Positions 6,123 to 13,581 of a stretch of 32,318 nt of DNA are shown here, piece by piece. Under the pieces are notes generated by a model, which had not been told where the DNA came from, ran no database searches, and saw nothing but the letters and a program-made list of their open reading frames with translations. Location: assembly GCA_903870275.1 (NCBI GenBank), contig CAIQCK010000064.1, forward strand, positions 1-32,318, read 5' to 3'. Position 1 is the first letter of the stretch. Each line of letters opens with the position of its first letter. The DNA is from an uncultured bacterium. Lineage in GTDB: Bacteria; Verrucomicrobiota; Verrucomicrobiia; CAIQCK01. A program made the translations under genes and the position numbers.

Positions 6123-8702
6123 TCATCCCATCGGCCCGCGCGTGACGCCGAGCTGGTTCAGCAGTTTCAACTCCCGCCACAGTTGCGCGCCGGAGATTTT
6201 GCCGGCGAGCAACTGCTGGTATTTCTCGATCGTAAGCGCCACCTGCGACGGCGGCTCGTCCAGGAACTCTACGCGGAACTGGCGCGCGCCGAGCGCCTGC
6301 AGCTTCGCGACGTGCTCCGCGCCGGTCTGCGCGAGCGCATTGAACACCGTGTTACGGCAGCCGGCGTCGGCCCGCACCGGATGCTCCGCGCCGACGCGGT
6401 CCCGCAGCCGCGCCTCGTGGAGGTCGCACGGCCGGCCGCAGTTGGTGTAATCCGTGCCGGTGGTCAGGAACGCGCAGAAGACGCAATGCTCCATGTGAAA
6501 CATCGGCATGTGCTGGTGGATGGTGATTTCAAACCAGGAAGGCGGTGCGGCGCGCAGCAGCGTGTCGAGTTGTGCGGCGTCCAGATCGTAGCTGGCCGTC
6601 ACTCGCTCCAGGCTGAAGTGGTTGATGAAATAATCGGCGGAGATGGGATTCGTGACGTTGAGCGAAAAATCGCCCACGCAACGGCAGCCAGCGAAGAATT
6701 TCAGGTGGTCGTAATTGCGGACGAGCCAGCCGTCGGCGTCGCAGGCGCGGACCTGTTTGAGAATCCACTCGTCGCCCGGCTTGGTGATGCGCGGCGGCGC
6801 GACGAAGATTTCCAGCTTTGGGTATTTGGTTTTGGACTGCCGGACCGTGGCGACGGCTTCGCGGTAGAGTTTCGGATTCTCGAACTCGCAGTAGATCGTT
6901 TCCACGCCGCCGCGCAACGCCGCATCCAGCTGCGGCATCGAGCGGACCAGGACGATGAGATCCGCCGCCGCGCCGGCATCCCTGCCGGCGTCGTTGTTCA
7001 GCAGGTTGACGGGCATCGCCGGCAGGGATGCCGGCGCGGCCATTTTCCACCGTTTCGGTTGCGAACGCAGCGCCTCCAATTGCGCCACCGCGTCGCGTCG
7101 CAGCCGGTTCAGCTCGCTCACGGGCAACATCACCGCGCCTTCGAGCCGGTTCCGCATCTCGCCCAGCGCGAACGGCGTGCCGCCGAGCCGGCCGAGCTGT
7201 CCGCGCAACCGCTCGGTGTCCAGCGGCTGTTTTTGTGCCGCCACCAACGGCATCGCGGACGCCAGCCGGGCGACGTGACCGGCCTCGTCCTGCACAATTA
7301 GCGTCAGCGGCTGGCCGACGCGACCTTGAAGCTCCATCGTCACCGGCCTCTGGTAACGCGGCTGGTCGCCGGCAAAACTCTGCCGCAGCCGGCGTTCGAG
7401 TTCAGGATCGCTGGTCTTCCAGACTTTGTCGCCGACGTGGACGCGCTGGAAATCAATGTCGCCATGACCGAAGCCGAGCAGCGTCTCCGCGCCGCGCGGC
7501 TCGACATCATAAACGCGGCCGCCTTCCTCCTTCTCGTCCGGCCGGCCCGCGTCGAAGACGATGCCGTCGCCGGGCTTGAGCGGCGCCCGCAACCGGAGCG
7601 CAACGAATTCGCCCCGCACGCGGCAGACTTCGCCAAGAAGAACGCCGCGTTTTTTGCCAAAGCGCGCGTGGACCATCGCCTGGTTGTCCGTGCCGCGAAA
7701 CCAGCCGGTGTGCAGCCCGCGCGAAAAGGACATCTCCATGTCGTAGCGGTCTTGAGTTGAACAGGTAAGGCGCGAAGGCGCAAAGGTTGCCGGACCATTT
7801 CCCGTCTTCGCGTCTTCCCTGTTCACAAGCCGGTCCATTGCCGCGCGGTAAATCCGTGTGATGTTCGCCACATATTCCGGCGACTTGAGCCGGCCTTCGA
7901 TCTTGAAGGCGTGGACGCCGGCGCGCAGCAGGTCGGGCAGCAATTCCAGCGCCGCGAGGTCTTGCGGGCTGAGGAGATAGCGGCGGTCGCCGAGCGGCAC
8001 CGGTTGACCGTCGCGAATCAGCTCATACGGCATGCGGCACGCCTGCGCGCACACGCCGCGGTTGGCGGAGCGCCCGCCCAGCGATTCGCTGGTGAGACAC
8101 TGGCCGGAGTAAGCGACACAAAGCGCGCCGTGAATGAACACTTCCAACTCCATTTGGGGTTTTGAATTTTGGAGGGTGGAATGAATCGCGGCGATTTCCT
8201 TGATCGAACACTCGCGGGCGAGGATGACGCGCTGGCAGCCCAATTCGCGGGCAAATTCGACGCCGGCGGCGCTGCTGACGCTCATCTGCGTCGAGGCGTG
8301 GATCGGAAAATCGGGCGAGAGCCGCCGGATGAGCCGGCAGACGCCCACATCCTGCACGATGGCGGCGTCCACGCCAGCGGCGATGATGGCGCGCAGGTAG
8401 CGCTCCGCCCCGGCGAGTTCGTCGGTGAAAGTGAGGATGTTGAAAGTGACGTAGCCACGGACGCCGCGCCGGTGCAGGAACTCCATCAGCTTGGGCAGGT
8501 CGGCCGAGGCGAAGTTGTCGGCGCGCATACGCGCGTTGAACTGTTCGAGGCCGAAGTAGATGCCGTCGGCGCCGTTCTCGACCGCGGCGCGCACACAGTC
8601 CCAGTCGCCCGCCGGCGCGAGCAGTTCGGGGCGCGCGGAAGCCGCCTCGCCAGCGGGAGCCGGCGCGGGTGTCGCACCTGTTTGGACATTGTCAGCAATC
8701 AT
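6123..8702 (-). CDS. U32 family peptidase / RlhA-like [4Fe-4S] protein with duplicated barrel
   Basis: An 859-aa member of the U32 family. E. coli relatives include RlhA (23S rRNA C2501 hydroxylation) and TrhP/YegQ (tRNA hydroxylation), so an RNA-hydroxylation role is more likely than proteolysis, by family analogy only. PELLAPAGDWDCVRAAVENG begins the TIM barrel. The U32 signature EVFIHGALCVAYSGQC supplies Cys195 and Cys202, and GVCAQAC supplies Cys218 and Cys222, the four cluster ligands. FKIEGRLKSPEYVA and SRGLHTGWFRG follow. After a linker, a second barrel-like half ends with HCVFCAFL, YTNCGRPCDL and DAGCRNTVFNA, a second cysteine-rich site. Two palindromic elements lie in frame inside the gene (6967-7040 and 7759-7824). 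ATG 8702 was chosen because a promoter (TTGGCA-17-TAGAGT) lies 26 nt upstream and the next in-frame ATG, at 8810, precedes it. Confidence 0.85.
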   Translation of the reverse strand: MIADNVQTGATPAPAPAGEAASARPELLAPAGDWDCVRAAVENGADGIYFGLEQFNARMRADNFASADLPKLMEFLHRRGVRGYVTFNILTFTDELAGAERYLRAIIAAGVDAAIVQDVGVCRLIRRLSPDFPIHASTQMSVSSAAGVEFARELGCQRVILARECSIKEIAAIHSTLQNSKPQMELEVFIHGALCVAYSGQCLTSESLGGRSANRGVCAQACRMPYELIRDGQPVPLGDRRYLLSPQDLAALELLPDLLRAGVHAFKIEGRLKSPEYVANITRIYRAAMDRLVNREDAKTGNGPATFAPSRLTCSTQDRYDMEMSFSRGLHTGWFRGTDNQAMVHARFGKKRGVLLGEVCRVRGEFVALRLRAPLKPGDGIVFDAGRPDEKEEGGRVYDVEPRGAETLLGFGHGDIDFQRVHVGDKVWKTSDPELERRLRQSFAGDQPRYQRPVTMELQGRVGQPLTLIVQDEAGHVARLASAMPLVAAQKQPLDTERLRGQLGRLGGTPFALGEMRNRLEGAVMLPVSELNRLRRDAVAQLEALRSQPKRWKMAAPASLPAMPVNLLNNDAGRDAGAAADLIVLVRSMPQLDAALRGGVETIYCEFENPKLYREAVATVRQSKTKYPKLEIFVAPPRITKPGDEWILKQVRACDADGWLVRNYDHLKFFAGCRCVGDFSLNVTNPISADYFINHFSLERVTASYDLDAAQLDTLLRAAPPSWFEITIHQHMPMFHMEHCVFCAFLTTGTDYTNCGRPCDLHEARLRDRVGAEHPVRADAGCRNTVFNALAQTGAEHVAKLQALGARQFRVEFLDEPPSQVALTIEKYQQLLAGKISGAQLWRELKLLNQLGVTRGPMG
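6967..7040. repeat. Perfect 24-bp inverted repeat inside the U32 gene
   Basis: The arm at 6967-6990 is the exact reverse complement of the arm at 7017-7040, with a 26-nt loop. The core word is ccggcatccctgccgg. It is read in frame as APASLPAMP...DAGRDAGAA, between the first and second halves of the protein, a stretch that resembles no U32 motif. Confidence 0.85.
7759..7824. repeat. 22-bp inverted repeat inside the U32 gene
   Basis: Arms 7759-7780 and 7803-7824 match at 19 of 22 positions around a 22-nt loop. Core words are gaacaggtaaggcgcgaagg and its complement. It is translated as NREDAKTGNGPATFAPSR, inserted between RIYRAAMDRL and YDMEMSFSRG, which I would expect to lie closer together in U32 proteins. 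The NREDAKT-type peptide resembles spurious translations of 'gaagacgcgaagac' intergenic repeats. Confidence 0.8.
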
Positions 8703-8728
8703 GAATTTCCCGATCCAACGGCCAGTTG

Positions 8729-8757
8729 ACTCTAAGCTCGGGGGCGCGGATTGCCAA
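8729..8757 (-). promoter_or_regulatory. Promoter of the U32 gene
   Basis: Minus strand: -35 TTGGCA (8752-8757), 17-nt spacer, -10 TAGAGT (8729-8734), 26 nt before ATG 8702. No clear Shine-Dalgarno follows. Confidence 0.6.
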
Positions 8758-8791
8758 CGGCCATCTGTAGAAAGCGTGCGAACAGAAAAGG

Positions 8792-8820
8792 TTGATTCCG
8801 GGGGATTCACGGACTAGACT
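8792..8820 (+). promoter_or_regulatory. Promoter of the five-residue-repeat gene, leaderless type
   Basis: -35 TTGATT (8792-8797), 17-nt spacer, -10 TAGACT (8815-8820), then TTGCGCC and the GTG start at 8828. The divergent U32 promoter lies 35 bp away. Confidence 0.65.
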
Positions 8821-8827
8821 TTGCGCC

Positions 8828-9352
8828 GTGAAGTGGTTTGTTTTGGTTGCTCTGCTGGTTGCGTCGCTGGCGTTTGCCCAAACGCCGTCCACGCAGTTTG
8901 ACTTTAGCAAGAAATCCAGTTTCCAAAGCAGGTCGTTCGACACCAAAACGTTCACGACCAAGACTTACCAGACCCAGCAATACGCCACCAAGACGGCTGA
9001 AACGAAAGAGTTTGCCACCAAGACCAGCCAGATGGGGCAGGAACAGTTCGCCGCCAAGAACTTCTCGCCGCCGGCGACGGAGCAAAAGGTCGGTTGGTGG
9101 CAGAAGCTATTCGGCACGCATTCGTCCAGCATGGGCACCAAGACTGTCGACGGGAAAAACTACGCGACCACCAACTTCGCCGGCAAGAACGCCCAGACCA
9201 AAGTGGACGAGCCGTTGCAGGAAAAATACGACCACATGATGAGTCCCAGTGCGCTCGCAATGCCGAGAGTCAACCCGACGTCGAAGGAGTTGAACAAGCC
9301 GGTGCAAAGCCACCCCACGAATTTCGTGCCAGCGCCTCCAGCGTCTCCGTAA
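8828..9352 (+). CDS. Secreted hypothetical protein with [FY]xTKT five-residue repeats
   Basis: I do not recognise a named family. From the GTG start the protein has 174 residues, with a clear signal peptide (MKWFVLVALLVASLAFAQ, cleaved after about residue 17). Residues 37-66 are six consecutive five-residue units: FDTKT, FTTKT, YQTQQ, YATKT, AETKE, FATKT. Looser copies (FAAKN, YATTN, FAGKN) follow at 74-78 and 112-121. A short WWQKLFGTHSS segment separates the blocks, and the C-terminus is rich in Pro, Ser and Asn. The alternating aromatic/Thr-Lys pattern suggests short beta strands exposed outside the inner membrane. It is not the canonical A(D/N)LxX pentapeptide repeat. The GTG start is fixed by the signal peptide and the promoter 7 nt upstream. 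The 3' end overlaps the convergent reductase gene by 83 bp. Confidence 0.75.
   Translation: MKWFVLVALLVASLAFAQTPSTQFDFSKKSSFQSRSFDTKTFTTKTYQTQQYATKTAETKEFATKTSQMGQEQFAAKNFSPPATEQKVGWWQKLFGTHSSSMGTKTVDGKNYATTNFAGKNAQTKVDEPLQEKYDHMMSPSALAMPRVNPTSKELNKPVQSHPTNFVPAPPASP
8936..9025 (+). repeat. Six tandem 15-bp units coding [FY]xTKT
   Basis: Ninety bases encode six five-residue units (residues 37-66 of the secreted protein). The DNA copies have diverged, with conservation mainly in the acc-aag/acc-aaa codons, so selection appears to be at protein level. Confidence 0.7.
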
Positions 9353-10199
9353 GTCCCCGCAGTTTCGTCTTCAGCGCCGACCGTGCCCGGCTGTTGTCGA
9401 GCGTCAAATCCGCGGGACGCGGAGGATTCATCGGCACGTCACGCGTGCTCGTGGCTTTGATCGTCGCCGTGGGCCAGCCGAAACGCTGCGCGACCCGCAT
9501 CCCGATCTCGTGGCGGCTCAGCCGTTCCGAACCGACCAGATGAAACACGCCGTTGTGCGGCGAGTCCGCCAGTTCCAGCGCCGCCGCAGCCAGATCGAAC
9601 GCGTTGATCGGGCAGCGGAATTCGTCCACAAACAACCTCAGCGGCCGGCCCGCTCGCAACGCCAGGCCGAGCTTCTCATCCAAGGCGCGGTTGCCGCGGG
9701 GACTGGGGCCGATCACCAGCGACGTGCGGGCGATCACCCACCGGTCGCCTGTTGCGCGAACGATCCGCTCGGCGTCGAGTTTCGTCTGTCCGTAAAGACT
9801 GAGCGGATGCGGCGGATCCTCCTCGACGTAAGGCGCGCCCTTGCGCCCGTCGAACACGAGGTCGGTGGAGAGAAACACCAGTTTGGCGCCAAGTTGCCGG
9901 GCGAATTGCGCGAGCGTGGCAGTGGCGTCCACGTTCAGCCGACGCGCCAATTCCGGCTCGCGCTGGGCGCGGTCGGCGTCCGCCAGCGCCGCGCAGTGGA
10001 CGATGATGTCCGGACGGAATGCCTCCAGTTTCGCCCACGCGGCGGAGGCGTCGGTGAGGTCGAGCGATTCCAAACGGCACGAAAGACAGGGCGGGCGGAA
10101 GGTCTGAAAGACACCGAGCGTGTCGAATCGGCCGGTCGCCTGTTGGGCGACGTGCGAGCCGACCAGCCCGCTGACCCCCGTCACCCAAAGTTTTTTCAA
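9270..10199 (-). CDS. RmlD-like dTDP-4-dehydrorhamnose reductase family (SDR)
   Basis: A 309-aa NAD(P)-dependent SDR of the RmlD family, which reduces dTDP-4-keto-rhamnose in deoxysugar synthesis. The Rossmann motif is Gly8-x-x-Gly11-x-x-Gly14 (WVTGVSGLVGSH). HCAALADADRAQREPELA and FLSTDLVFDG are family hallmarks, and the catalytic pair is Tyr136/Lys140 (SLYGQTKLDAE). Late motifs include DEFRCPINAFDLA and GVFHLVGSERLSRHEIG. The start is a TTG at 10199 whose last two bases begin the TGA of the upstream 48-aa gene (TTGA overlap); no better start lies closer to the Rossmann motif. No rmlA/B/C neighbours are present, so the sugar substrate is open and other RmlD-like roles are possible. Confidence 0.8.
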   Translation of the reverse strand: MKKLWVTGVSGLVGSHVAQQATGRFDTLGVFQTFRPPCLSCRLESLDLTDASAAWAKLEAFRPDIIVHCAALADADRAQREPELARRLNVDATATLAQFARQLGAKLVFLSTDLVFDGRKGAPYVEEDPPHPLSLYGQTKLDAERIVRATGDRWVIARTSLVIGPSPRGNRALDEKLGLALRAGRPLRLFVDEFRCPINAFDLAAAALELADSPHNGVFHLVGSERLSRHEIGMRVAQRFGWPTATIKATSTRDVPMNPPRPADLTLDNSRARSALKTKLRGLTETLEALARNSWGGFAPACSTPSTSG

Positions 10200-10342
10200 G
10201 CTGCAGACTTGGCGCTCTCGGTGGCGGCGGACGGCTTCGCGCCGGATTTCTTCGCGGCGCGCAGTTTGAGAGCCTGCTTCCGGCGCTTCAGATAAGCCTT
10301 GCGGCGACTTCGTTTGATGACTTTGTTGTATTGCTGACTCAT
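10196..10342 (-). CDS. Small basic conserved-type protein, 48 aa
   Basis: Unrecognised. The 48 residues start MSQQYNKVIKRSRRKAYLKR and continue Lys/Arg/Ala-rich to a C-terminus ending ATESAKSAA. The first two thirds are strongly basic and probably helical, the tail Ala/Ser-rich, much like a ribosome-associated or nucleic-acid-binding peptide. Support for it being real comes from an excellent promoter (TTGGCA, 17 nt, TACAGT) 11 nt before the ATG and from the four-base TTGA overlap with the reductase start, which indicates translational coupling. A function in RNA or DNA binding is inference from charge alone. Confidence 0.7.
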   Translation of the reverse strand: MSQQYNKVIKRSRRKAYLKRRKQALKLRAAKKSGAKPSAATESAKSAA

Positions 10343-10353
10343 AAGTCGGGCGG

Positions 10354-10382
10354 ACTGTAAATGAAGCGGCGCGCCTTGCCAA
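10354..10382 (-). promoter_or_regulatory. Promoter of the 48-aa gene and RmlD-like reductase
   Basis: Minus strand: -35 TTGGCA (10377-10382), 17-nt spacer, -10 TACAGT (10354-10359), 11 nt before ATG 10342. The predicted leader is only about 4-5 nt. Confidence 0.65.
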
Positions 10383-10586
10383 GCGAATTGAGCAGCATCG
10401 AATGGATGTCGTGCCGTTCCCGCTATTGCAGACCGGCGATTCGCAAGTCCCCGTTCCAGATCGTCAACGTATGTTTATGTTATAGGGTGTGCCGTCTTGG
10501 ACGAATGGATGGAGAAAAACTTGTTTTAGAGGCGCGCTGTTGCTACAGGAGAGCCTTGTCGAGAGGCCAACGATAAGGAGTGAGCC

Positions 10587-11207
10587 ATGAGATTAATCGC
10601 TATTGTCTGTTTTTGTCTGGTTGGATGGTGGAGTGCGCGGGCGGAAACGCCGGCGCTGTTGCCCTACAACTCAGCCCATTGGAAACAAACGATGCTCATC
10701 GGCGCGGCCACGCCGGACAAGGCGCAGAAAGTGCAGGCCGAGATATGGTTCCTGAAGCCGGACAACATGCGCGTGGTGGTCGCGGCGGAGGGCAAGCGGC
10801 AGGTCATCATCATCAAGAACAAGACCGCGCTGGTCTTCGAGGAAGGCGGCACGATGGGCATGAAAATGCCGCTGAAGCAGCAAATGCTGGATCAGCTGGC
10901 GCAATTCACCGAAGTGTTCTCCAAGTTGGACACATGGAAGAAAGCCAAGGTGGGCGAGGAAAAGCTTGGCGACAAGGCGTGCGAGATTTACGGATTCAGC
11001 GACAAGTCCGGCGGCCAGACGGCCACGGGGAAAGTATGGCTGTGGGCGGAGAAGAACTTCCCGATGCGCATGACGATGGAGTCGCAGGGCCAGTCGGTGA
11101 CGATAGAGCATAGCGATGTGCAGGTGAACGAGGGCGTATCGCCGGCGATGTTTGAGCCATCGGCGGATGTGAAGTTCATCGAAATTCCGTCCGGTGCGGG
11201 CAAATAA
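10587..11207 (+). CDS. Secreted LolA-like / outer-membrane lipoprotein-sorting fold protein
   Basis: A 206-aa exported protein with signal peptide MRLIAIVCFCLVGWWSARA. The rest alternates short beta strands (AEIWFLKPDNMRVVV, KRQVIIIKNKTALVFEEGG, KACEIYGFSD, GKVWLWAEKNFPMRMTME) in the order seen in the LolA/LppX half-barrel, with an 'xFxP' ending (VSPAMFEPSADVKFIEIP). Such proteins bind lipids or lipoproteins in the periplasm; the exact cargo cannot be read. A good Shine-Dalgarno, AAGGAG, lies 8 nt before the ATG, in contrast with the leaderless genes here. It converges on the toroid-protein gene with 15 nt between the stops. The 244 bp upstream (10343-10586) hold no further gene that I can support. 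Confidence 0.65.
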   Translation: MRLIAIVCFCLVGWWSARAETPALLPYNSAHWKQTMLIGAATPDKAQKVQAEIWFLKPDNMRVVVAAEGKRQVIIIKNKTALVFEEGGTMGMKMPLKQQMLDQLAQFTEVFSKLDTWKKAKVGEEKLGDKACEIYGFSDKSGGQTATGKVWLWAEKNFPMRMTMESQGQSVTIEHSDVQVNEGVSPAMFEPSADVKFIEIPSGAGK

Positions 11208-11222
11208 GCGAGTCCCGGCGTG

Positions 11223-12956
11223 CTAGTGCGTGGTGGCGGCCGGCGGATTCGCGTCGATTCGGGCGATGCCGAAAACATTGTAGGACGGCAGGAAGCGGTA
11301 GTAAACCTCCAGCGTCAGGCACAGCAACGTCGTGTGATAGACTTTAGTGTCCTTGCCCCGGACCTTGTTCGTCGTCATGTTGGTCTGCCATGCGGCCGAG
11401 CCGGGACTGCCCCAGGAACCGTCCGCATCCTGGTTCTCCACCAGTTGGTCGCGCATCCGCGAGTTCCACTCGGCCCACCAATGGCCGCCCGCGTGAAACA
11501 TGGCTTGGGTAATGTAATACCAGCCGTAGGTGGAGTTGGCGTTGCCGGAACGAAAACGGCTCTCGACCTCGAGCAGGCGCGGCAGTGTCTGTTTCACTTC
11601 GGCGCTGTCGCCGTCGCCGAGCAGTTGCAGAGCGAGCGCGCCGATGCCGTCCAGCGCGTCACTATGCATGCGGTCAGGCACGGCGTAGCCGAAGCGGCCC
11701 TGGTCGCGATCGTAGACGGCATGGAACCACGAGCGCGAGCGGCGCAAGGCGTCATCCAGGCCGGCGATAGACAGCCCGGTGTTCTTGGCGGCGACGAGCG
11801 CCTGCAGGTTCCAGGCGGTGATGGAGCTGTCGCCGCTCGGACGGTTCTTGAGGTTGTAAACACCGCCGGGGCCGGTGTTGTAATCGTAGTCCCACGAGCC
11901 GTCGGGCCGCTGGGCGTTGATGATGAGCGCAATGGCCGCTTCGCAAACCGCCTTGAGCGGCGCGTAGCGCGTCAGCGCGTAATCCTCGCACATCGCGTAG
12001 GCGGCGATGGGATGCTGATACTCGAAGCGCGCGGTGCCGATATAGCCGCTGGTGGGCGCCTGGCTTTGGTCGGCCTGCGTGGACAGAAAGTTGAGCGCTT
12101 CCTTGATGGTCTGCTCGAACTCTTGGCTCGCGTGCGTCTCGCCGTGGCCGAGGAATGCCAGCAACGCCAGGCCAGTCATGGCCACTTTGTACTGGCCGCC
12201 CCACGAGCCCATCTCCGACTGGCCGGCGTTCTGGTTCTTCTTCAGCCAGCGCAACGCCTTCACCACGGCCGCCTCGCTCGCGTCGGAGCCGCCGTAGCGC
12301 GTCACGGCGCCGCCGCGCGCGTTGCCGGTGCGCCGGCCGAGGAACGGATCGTTGCTGACGCCCCCGGCGCCCCGCTCCGAACTGGATGGCGTGAAGTGGC
12401 CGGGGATTTTGGGATTGAACAGCGCGATGACCGGCAGCGACGGCGCAATGCGCGGCGTGCGCGTCGGCACGGTGAGGCCACGGGGCACGGTAGGCGTCGG
12501 GCCGACCTGTGGCGCGGCGTCCACGAGTTTGTTAAGGTTGCGGTCCGGCGGCGCCGGCGGCGCGGGAATGTTTTCCGGGCCGACGGGCTTGATTCCCTCG
12601 CCGACGAATTTCATCGTCGGCAAATCCTCATGCGGAACCCGTGTCATCGCCGGGGCGTATAAAAACTTGTAGCCGAAAAAGGCGATCAGGCCGATGTGAA
12701 GCACGATGGCCGCAGCGTAGTAGCGCGTGCGCCACTTCGGGGCGGGCTTGCGGGCGGTGAGGATATCCACCTCGTCCGGAAAGCGCGGCTTGAAACCTGG
12801 TGGCAGTGGCGGCCGCGCCACGCGCGGCCGGGGGCGCTTGGCGACGACCCGCGGTTTTCCCGGCCTCGGCGCGACGACACGCGGAACCCTGCCCGGAGTC
12901 GGTTGGACCCCCGCCGGTTTCGCTGGCCGCTGGCCTTGTTGCTTTGCCGAATACAT
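11223..12956 (-). CDS. Membrane-anchored squalene-cyclase/prenyltransferase-like toroid protein
   Basis: 577 residues from ATG 12956. The N-terminus is a Pro/Arg/Lys-rich cytoplasmic segment (PGRVPRVVAPRPGKPRVV), then one transmembrane helix (AAAIVLHIGLIAFFGYKFLY), a second Pro-rich linker, and a roughly 350-residue alpha-alpha toroid with repeats such as VVKALRWLKKNQN, GSWGGQYKVAMTGLALLAFL, NAQRPDGSWDYDYN and NQDADGSWGS, the QW-like motifs of terpene cyclase/prenyltransferase repeats. Proteins of this layout occur widely in planctomycetes and verrucomicrobia and lack an obvious DxDD cyclase motif, as here, so a structural or binding role outside the membrane is more likely than terpene synthesis. 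An in-frame ATG at 13049 exists, but the promoter (TTGCCG-17-TATTAT) lies between the two, favouring 12956. Confidence 0.75.
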   Translation of the reverse strand: MYSAKQQGQRPAKPAGVQPTPGRVPRVVAPRPGKPRVVAKRPRPRVARPPLPPGFKPRFPDEVDILTARKPAPKWRTRYYAAAIVLHIGLIAFFGYKFLYAPAMTRVPHEDLPTMKFVGEGIKPVGPENIPAPPAPPDRNLNKLVDAAPQVGPTPTVPRGLTVPTRTPRIAPSLPVIALFNPKIPGHFTPSSSERGAGGVSNDPFLGRRTGNARGGAVTRYGGSDASEAAVVKALRWLKKNQNAGQSEMGSWGGQYKVAMTGLALLAFLGHGETHASQEFEQTIKEALNFLSTQADQSQAPTSGYIGTARFEYQHPIAAYAMCEDYALTRYAPLKAVCEAAIALIINAQRPDGSWDYDYNTGPGGVYNLKNRPSGDSSITAWNLQALVAAKNTGLSIAGLDDALRRSRSWFHAVYDRDQGRFGYAVPDRMHSDALDGIGALALQLLGDGDSAEVKQTLPRLLEVESRFRSGNANSTYGWYYITQAMFHAGGHWWAEWNSRMRDQLVENQDADGSWGSPGSAAWQTNMTTNKVRGKDTKVYHTTLLCLTLEVYYRFLPSYNVFGIARIDANPPAATTH

Positions 12957-12972
12957 GAAAAAAGACCGTAGG

Positions 12973-13001
12973 ATAATACCGACATTTTCCGCCGTCGGCA
13001 A
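12973..13001 (-). promoter_or_regulatory. Promoter of the toroid-protein gene
   Basis: Minus strand: -35 TTGCCG (12996-13001), 17-nt spacer, -10 TATTAT (12973-12978), 16 nt before ATG 12956, with no Shine-Dalgarno in the short leader. Confidence 0.6.
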
Positions 13002-13040
13002 CTTCCCCGACGAGGGGCGAAAATTTCCCCCAAAAAAGCC

Positions 13041-13068
13041 TTGCGTCAAAAAAGACAGGAGGCATAAT
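13041..13068 (+). promoter_or_regulatory. Promoter of the first TIGR04073 gene
   Basis: -35 TTGCGT (13041-13046), 16-nt spacer, -10 CATAAT (13063-13068). The roughly 35-nt leader ends with AAAGGAG, 7 nt before ATG 13111. Confidence 0.5.
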
Positions 13069-13110
13069 GCGAACTGTCAACCGATAGGTCGACAGAAGAA
13101 AGGAGCTCAC

Positions 13111-13464
13111 ATGAAGAAAAGTATTGCAGCGGTTGCAGTGTTGGTTGCCATGGCAGTGTTGGCGTTGTCCACTCCGGCCCAAGCGGAGGAGCAGGACAAT
13201 TACGTCAGCAAGCTGGTGCGTGGTTGGACCAATCTGGCTACGTTCTGGTGCGAGATCCCCAAGCAAATCTATGTGGTGTCCCAACAGCGTGACGCGGGCG
13301 CGGGCCTGCTGTTTGGCGGCATGAAGGGCATCGGTTTCGGAGTTTCCCGCCTCGGTGCGGGTCTCTACGAAGGCGCGTTGTTCTTCCTGCCGAAGTATGA
13401 GCCCATCATGGATCCTCCGGTCGTGTGGCCGTTCGAGGAAGCCGGAACGCTGGCCAGCAAGTAG
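13111..13464 (+). CDS. TIGR04073 family exosortase-associated secreted protein, copy 1
   Basis: A 117-aa protein with a signal peptide (MKKSIAAVAVLVAMAVLAL, cleaved near AQAEE). The mature part carries KLVRGWTNLATFWCEIPKQI, then a Gly-rich stretch (GLLFGGMKGIGFGVSRLGAG), then YEGALFFLPKYEPIMDPP and VWPFEEAGTLASK. I recognise this as the family catalogued as TIGR04073, reported with exosortase/PEP-CTERM systems in Verrucomicrobia; its molecular role is unknown. The central segment is amphipathic and may insert in or bind a membrane. A strong Shine-Dalgarno (AAAGGAG) precedes the ATG. It has Cys47 where copy 2 has Ile. A tandem paralogue follows 194 bp downstream. Confidence 0.85.
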   Translation: MKKSIAAVAVLVAMAVLALSTPAQAEEQDNYVSKLVRGWTNLATFWCEIPKQIYVVSQQRDAGAGLLFGGMKGIGFGVSRLGAGLYEGALFFLPKYEPIMDPPVVWPFEEAGTLASK

Positions 13465-13504
13465 TAGCAGCCCGTTCCGTTGGCGGCCCGCCGAAAAGGA
13501 ATGC

Positions 13505-13534
13505 TTGACAGCCGGCGGCTGTTGGAGCTAAGAG
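13505..13534 (+). promoter_or_regulatory. Promoter of the second TIGR04073 gene
   Basis: Consensus -35 TTGACA (13505-13510) with a weaker -10 TAAGAG (13529-13534) at 18-nt spacing. It predicts a leader of about 115 nt, the longest here, with inverted repeats (13582-13632). Confidence 0.45.
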
Positions 13535-13581
13535 GTCGGTTCGAGAAGTGGAGACGGAGGAAGTTTACAAAAAAAATCTCG

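Noticed and set aside
5122..7301. Long plus-strand open frames (312 and 414 codons)
   Set aside because: They mirror the M16 and U32 genes and have no domain, signal or start context of their own.
10343..10586. 71-codon frame upstream of the LolA-like gene
   Set aside because: Arg/Cys-rich composition, no motif, and it spans the promoter region of the 48-aa gene.
11220..12662. 480-codon plus-strand open frame
   Set aside because: Complement of the toroid-protein gene, which has a transmembrane helix and QW-like repeats.
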